From JAAUQA01 sp036351435 (GTDB taxonomy: Bacteria; Pseudomonadota; Gammaproteobacteria; Competibacterales; Competibacteraceae), in assembly GCA_036351435.1 (NCBI GenBank), contig JAZBPA010000374.1, positions 1 to 9,186 on the forward strand: DNA of 9,186 bases, given 5' to 3'. The position numbers were made by a program, and so were the translations under genes. This document shows, piece after piece, positions 6,510-9,186 of this stretch; the stretch's first letter is position 1; every line of letters begins with the position of its first letter. The notes under the pieces were generated by a model, which worked only from the letters and a program-made list of their open reading frames with translations, had not been told where the DNA came from and searched no databases.

Positions 6510-7943
6510 ATGAGCAAATCAAATCGTCAAGATAAATTATTACAAAAAGTTACCTCCAACTCTTTCCTCAGAGGCGCAGCCTTAGTCAGGGCGGGGTTCA
6601 GAAGCAGCCTAAATTTGGGAGCTTACTCACTAAGTGGGTGGTTCTTAAACAACGAACAACGCGCTGTCCAACGTCACAAGATGCTGCTAGAACAGGCCAA
6701 GATCCTGGCTGAGGAAATGGGTAAATTGAAAGGCAGCGTTATGAAAGTCGGCCAGATGGTGGCGCTCTATGGCGATCATCTGTTTCTACCGCCAGAAGTA
6801 GTGGAAGTCTTGCGGACCTTGCAAGACGATAGTCCACCGCTTGATTGGTCGGCTTTACAGCCCGTACTGGAAGGAGAATTGGGGGCTGCTCGACTCAGTG
6901 AATTGCATATAGATACTGAACCGCTTGCCGCTGCATCTTTGGGCCAAGTGCATCGGGCCTGGCGAGTGTGCGACAACAAACCGCTGTGTATCAAAATTCA
7001 ATATCCGGGAGTAGCCGATTCGATTGATAGTGACCTGAACACCTTAAGTGCGCTATTGCTGTTTTACCGCATACTACCTGCAGGATACGACCCCGGCGGC
7101 ATGTTGGATGAGGTGCGGGAGATGTTACACCGAGAGGTTGATTACCAATCTGAATTGGAAAATATGCAGTGGTTCAGCCATAAACTAAGCCACGATTCTC
7201 GTTATTGCGTGCCGGAGGTATTCCCCGAATACTCCAGTGCCCGAGTGATCACGTCCTCATACGAACCCGGACTAGCGGTAGATAACCCAACGGTTAAAGA
7301 GCTCAGTCAGGAACGCCGCAATTGTTTGGGAAGTGCTGCTTTAGAAGTGTTCTTATTGGAATTTTTTCGGTGGAATCGGATGCAGACCGATCCAAATTTC
7401 GGTAATTACCGGGTTCGCCTGGACCCGGAGGGGCGGAGAGATCGGTTGGTATTGTTGGATTTCGGGGCCGTACGGCAATATTCCCGAGATTTCTTAGAAG
7501 CTTATCACGAGATGGTCCGAGGGGCATTTCAAGGAGACAAAACTCGTTTATTTGAAGCTGCTGTGGCGTTACGATTTATGCCTGCTGAAGTGTCATCTGT
7601 CACGCTGGATAATTTCGCGGCAATGTGTGCACTTATTGTCGAGCCGTTTGCCAACCCGGACTCCTCGGAAGCCAATCCACGTTTCACTAATGAACGGGGA
7701 CAATATCAATGGGGGGAGTCCGATCTTCCGCAGCGCTTTGCCTTGGCCTCATCCAAAGCTAGTTTATCGTTTTCCTTTCGGGTGCCGCCTAGGGAATTTG
7801 TTTTCCTGCACCGTAAACTCGGTGGCGTGTTTATGTTGCTGTCTGAACTGAACGTTGAACTGAATGCACGGTCGTTGTTACAACAGTATTTACACAATCC
7901 TCAGGCTACTGGAGAACGCCATGACACAGACCAGCACGGTTAA
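6510..7943 (+). CDS. ABC1/ADCK/AarF-family atypical kinase-like protein
   Basis: A 477-residue soluble protein of the ABC1 (UbiB/COQ8/ADCK) protein-kinase-like family. Members support ubiquinone or lipid metabolism, and several are ATPases rather than protein kinases. Seen from Met 6510: the family-specific KxGQ motif (K79-V-G-Q82), FLPPEVVEVLRTLQDDSPP (92-110), the Ala-rich loop LAAASLGQV (139-147) that replaces the glycine-rich P-loop, the ATP-site lysine K162 in IKIQYPG, a conserved glutamate in REVDYQSE (about 209), the catalytic-loop equivalent QTDPNFGN (D294, N299) and the metal-binding DFG (317-319). The QTDPN form is that of ADCK3/Coq8, whereas UbiB has HADxHPGN. The two C-terminal membrane helices of UbiB are also missing, so this is not UbiB itself. 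ATG 6501 is an alternative start; a TTG at 6450 is less likely. No ribosome site is evident. It overlaps the next gene by 23 bases. Confidence 0.88.
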   Translation: MSKSNRQDKLLQKVTSNSFLRGAALVRAGFRSSLNLGAYSLSGWFLNNEQRAVQRHKMLLEQAKILAEEMGKLKGSVMKVGQMVALYGDHLFLPPEVVEVLRTLQDDSPPLDWSALQPVLEGELGAARLSELHIDTEPLAAASLGQVHRAWRVCDNKPLCIKIQYPGVADSIDSDLNTLSALLLFYRILPAGYDPGGMLDEVREMLHREVDYQSELENMQWFSHKLSHDSRYCVPEVFPEYSSARVITSSYEPGLAVDNPTVKELSQERRNCLGSAALEVFLLEFFRWNRMQTDPNFGNYRVRLDPEGRRDRLVLLDFGAVRQYSRDFLEAYHEMVRGAFQGDKTRLFEAAVALRFMPAEVSSVTLDNFAAMCALIVEPFANPDSSEANPRFTNERGQYQWGESDLPQRFALASSKASLSFSFRVPPREFVFLHRKLGGVFMLLSELNVELNARSLLQQYLHNPQATGERHDTDQHG

Positions 7944-8220
7944 TCCCGATCCCTATTGGGCCAATCTCCCGGAAAGCTTCGACTCGGAAATTAAACAGCG
8001 CTGTTTCGAAGACTTAAGGGCGTATTACACGCAATTATGCGATCGTCTGAACGCCTTACCTTTTGGCGAGCAGCAACGCATTAATTTGATGGTGGAAATC
8101 AACGGCGTGTTGGGTGCAATTCGCTCACTGACCGAAGCAGACGATGAGCAGGTCGCGCAATCCCATGCTCAGTTTTTGCAGGCCGCCGAACAAAATGGCT
8201 TACGCGGGTTATCCCATTAG
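7921..8220 (+). CDS. Conserved-looking small protein of unknown function, coupled to the ABC1 kinase gene
   Basis: A 99-residue acidic, soluble, probably all-helical protein; I do not recognise the family. Seen: an N-terminal segment rich in Pro, Asp and Trp (PDPYWANLPESF), then helices EIKQRCFEDLRAYYTQLCDRLNAL and EQQRINLMVEINGVLGAIRSL, and an acidic ending DDEQVAQSHAQFLQAAEQ. There are two cysteines (28 and 40) and no signal peptide or membrane segment. The ATG at 7921 follows TGGAG at a good distance; the frame is open further upstream, but only inside the kinase gene. The 23-base overlap with the kinase gene points to coupled translation and perhaps a partner role for the kinase-like protein (inference). 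Base composition is like its neighbours. Confidence 0.75.
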   Translation: MTQTSTVNPDPYWANLPESFDSEIKQRCFEDLRAYYTQLCDRLNALPFGEQQRINLMVEINGVLGAIRSLTEADDEQVAQSHAQFLQAAEQNGLRGLSH

Positions 8221-8252
8221 GCTAAATCAGCGAGAAGTCGAAACCGAAGGCA

Positions 8253-8483
8253 ATGATAACAAATAGCAAGAACATTACCCAGCAGCTTCACGCTGAGATT
8301 GACCTGACCCCGGAACGTTACCGGGCACTTTTACTACGCCTAGTGCATTCCTTCCGTGAGGGGGTCGAAGCAGATGAACCCTGGCCCAATGCAGTAGATT
8401 CTTTCCGCGAAGGATGGCGCGACGTGAAAGCAGGCCGAACGCATCGGGTTGATACCCTGTGGGATGGCATCGACGTAGACTAA
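8253..8483 (+). CDS. Small protein of unknown function, possibly antitoxin-like
   Basis: A 76-residue acidic protein with a predicted helix DLTPERYRALLLRLVHSFREG and a C-terminal tail GWRDVKAGRTHRVDTLWDGIDVD. The motif SFREG occurs twice (33-37 and 50-54). The tail, a helix with 'GW..x..GRT..V..LWDGID', recalls short antitoxin-like or orphan proteins in which a '(R)xGWxxxxxGxTxPVxxLWDGI' ending recurs, but I cannot name a family and no toxin gene follows. The start is ATG 8253, with AAGG very close upstream (two bases), so initiation may be weak. It lies 32 bases after the 99-residue gene on the same strand and may share its transcript. Confidence 0.6.
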   Translation: MITNSKNITQQLHAEIDLTPERYRALLLRLVHSFREGVEADEPWPNAVDSFREGWRDVKAGRTHRVDTLWDGIDVD

Positions 8484-8514
8484 ATCGTGATTGTCAGTTA
8501 TTCAGATGCCATCC
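8462..8514. repeat. 10-bp perfect inverted repeat at the end of the 76-residue gene
   Basis: GGATGGCATC (8462-8471, inside the last codons) and GATGCCATCC (8505-8514, downstream) are perfect reverse complements, and two further G-T pairs can extend the stem. The loop is 33 bases and there is no T-run, so it is not a standard intrinsic terminator. It sits at the convergent junction with arsI and could shape the 3' end of transcripts from either side. Confidence 0.4.
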
Positions 8515-8560
8515 TGGCTCAGCGATGTGTGTCAAGTCAACTAACAACAGCAACGATCCA

Positions 8561-9022
8561 TCATCCCTCGCAACAAGCCGCGCTCTCGGGTAGCGAAGGC
8601 GTACAACACGCCGTCTGCTCCTCCTGTTTCGGTTTCATCAGGTGGTCTTCGCCATAAACCGGTGCTTCATCCAGGGTGTGAAAGGTTTCCCAATATAATC
8701 CCTGCGGATCAGTGATCCAGGATTTTTCGGAGCGAGCGTAACAACACATTGTCTCACCCTGCTCTATAACTGGACGCTGGGCTTGCTTGAGACGGCCATA
8801 AACTTCACTGAGCTCAGCCTCGTCTTCAACCTGAATACCCAGATGATCCAACCCGCTGACCTGACTGCGAGTGCTGATGGCAAAGTTAACCCGCGGGTCA
8901 TCCAACATCCATTTGGCGTAGTCGTCTTTCAAAACTGTCGGTTCAGCGGCGAACAGGGTGGAATAAAAGTGAACGGACTCGTCGAGCTTATCAACAGAAA
9001 TATGGACATGCAGGCGTTTCAT
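8561..9022 (-). CDS. arsI: ArsI, C-As lyase of the ArsI/CadI family (VOC fold)
   Basis: A 153-residue vicinal-oxygen-chelate protein that uses Fe(II) and O2 to cleave the carbon-arsenic bond of trivalent methyl- and aromatic arsenicals, releasing As(III). Seen: MKRLHVHISV at the N-terminus, DDYAKWMLDDPRVNFAIS (33-50), GLDHLGIQVED (57-67), CCYARSEKSWITDP (93-106). The expected metal ligands are present as His5, His60 and Glu112, and the arsenic-binding vicinal pair as Cys93-Cys94. The C-terminal tail carries two more pairs, Cys139-Cys140 and Cys150-Cys151, usual in this family. GAGGAG ten bases before the ATG at 9022 fixes this start; an in-frame TTG at 9040 lies upstream of that ribosome site and is rejected. 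It is 45 bases downstream of acr3 on the same strand, so the As(III) it releases can be exported by the neighbour. CadI, the cadmium-induced homologue, is the alternative name. Confidence 0.92.
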   Translation of the reverse strand: MKRLHVHISVDKLDESVHFYSTLFAAEPTVLKDDYAKWMLDDPRVNFAISTRSQVSGLDHLGIQVEDEAELSEVYGRLKQAQRPVIEQGETMCCYARSEKSWITDPQGLYWETFHTLDEAPVYGEDHLMKPKQEEQTACCTPSLPESAACCEG

Positions 9023-9067
9023 AAACGCTAATCTCCTCAATTGTGTACATACAAGGCCGTAATGCGA

Positions 9068-9186
9068 TCAGTATTGCCGCACAGTCTGCGGCATTGGGTT
9101 CTCAAACCAAGACCGACTGCGATTGACGACGCCAACCAGCAATAACATCACCGGCACTTCCACCAGCACGCCAACCACGGTTGCCA
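9068..9186 (-). CDS. acr3: C-terminal end of an ACR3-type arsenite efflux permease (partial)
   Basis: Only the last 39 codons are in the window; the gene continues past the right edge and ends with TGA at 9068-9070. The visible part reads VVGVLVEVPVMLLLV, a membrane helix, followed by VVNRSRSWFE. This is the characteristic last transmembrane segment and tail of ACR3 arsenite/H+ antiporters (bile acid/Na+ symporter fold). ACR3 exports As(III) from the cytoplasm. The following arsI gene on the same strand supports the call. Genes such as arsR would be expected beyond the edge. Confidence 0.85.
   Translation of the reverse strand, partial: ATVVGVLVEVPVMLLLVGVVNRSRSWFENPMPQTVRQY
9075..9093. repeat. 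Short hairpin at the 3' end of acr3
   Basis: TGCCGCA (9075-9081) and TGCGGCA (9087-9093) are perfect reverse complements around a five-base loop. The hairpin lies in the last codons of acr3 just before arsI. It is not followed by a T-run, so it is more likely a processing or stability element in the acr3-arsI transcript, or chance, than a terminator. Confidence 0.35.

Noticed and set aside
7552..7851. 99-codon plus-strand frame inside the ABC1 kinase gene
   Set aside because: It is out of frame with the kinase, which is continuous and conserved through this stretch; the translation is rich in Cys, Arg and Ser like a shadow frame.
7864..7920. Upstream extension of the 99-residue protein to ATG 7864
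   Set aside because: It lies wholly within the kinase coding sequence; ATG 7921 has a good TGGAG ribosome site and gives a sensible N-terminus.
8487..8640. GTG-initiated plus-strand frame after the 76-residue gene as a possible toxin
   Set aside because: It runs opposite the 3' end of arsI, shows no toxin motif and has no ribosome site.
9023..9040. TTG start for arsI at 9040
   Set aside because: The strong GAGGAG ribosome site lies downstream of it and serves the ATG at 9022, where all ArsI homologues I know begin (MKRLH).
1..9186. CRISPR array, tRNA, rRNA, IS element or phage genes
   Set aside because: I looked for regularly spaced repeats, cloverleaf-like segments, transposase motifs and terminal repeats and found none that hold up.

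Overview
This looks like chromosomal DNA from a gammaproteobacterium of moderate G+C. The guess rests on protein style only (an ECF nickel transporter of the NikKMLQO type, a PAS/GGDEF signalling protein, an ACR3/ArsI arsenic locus); sulfur- or methane-oxidising groups would fit, but no marker gene fixes the taxon. I see no IS element, phage gene, tRNA, rRNA or CRISPR array.

Layout. The first 96 bases are the 3' end of a plus-strand gene that runs into the window and overlaps, tail to tail, the end of a long minus-strand operon. Read 5' to 3', that operon (4114 down to 71) is nikK - nikM - nikL - nikQ - nikO - SGNH/GDSL hydrolase, with overlaps or gaps of at most 9 bases between genes. It encodes a complete energy-coupling-factor nickel uptake system: NikM is the membrane substrate-binding unit, NikK and NikL are exported/membrane-anchored accessory units that replace NikN, NikQ is the transmembrane coupling unit and NikO the ATPase. 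The SGNH hydrolase is joined by a 16-base overlap and is an unexpected passenger. The 89-base gap upstream of nikK contains an extended -10-like element overlapped by a palindrome resembling a Fur box and, less exactly, a NikR site.

Upstream on the same strand, separated by a probable intrinsic terminator, is a two-TM, double-PAS GGDEF protein (4204-6213), a predicted active and product-inhibited diguanylate cyclase. A non-coding stretch (6214-6509) separates it from a plus-strand group: an ABC1/ADCK atypical kinase-like protein with an ADCK3-like QTDPN motif, a 99-residue unknown protein that overlaps it by 23 bases, and a 76-residue unknown protein.

The right end is a minus-strand arsenic resistance unit: the 3' end of an ACR3-type arsenite efflux permease followed by arsI, a C-As lyase of the CadI/ArsI family with all expected metal and arsenic ligands. 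Together the window carries metal handling (nickel in, arsenic out), c-di-GMP signalling, and a kinase-like gene probably linked to quinone or lipid metabolism.
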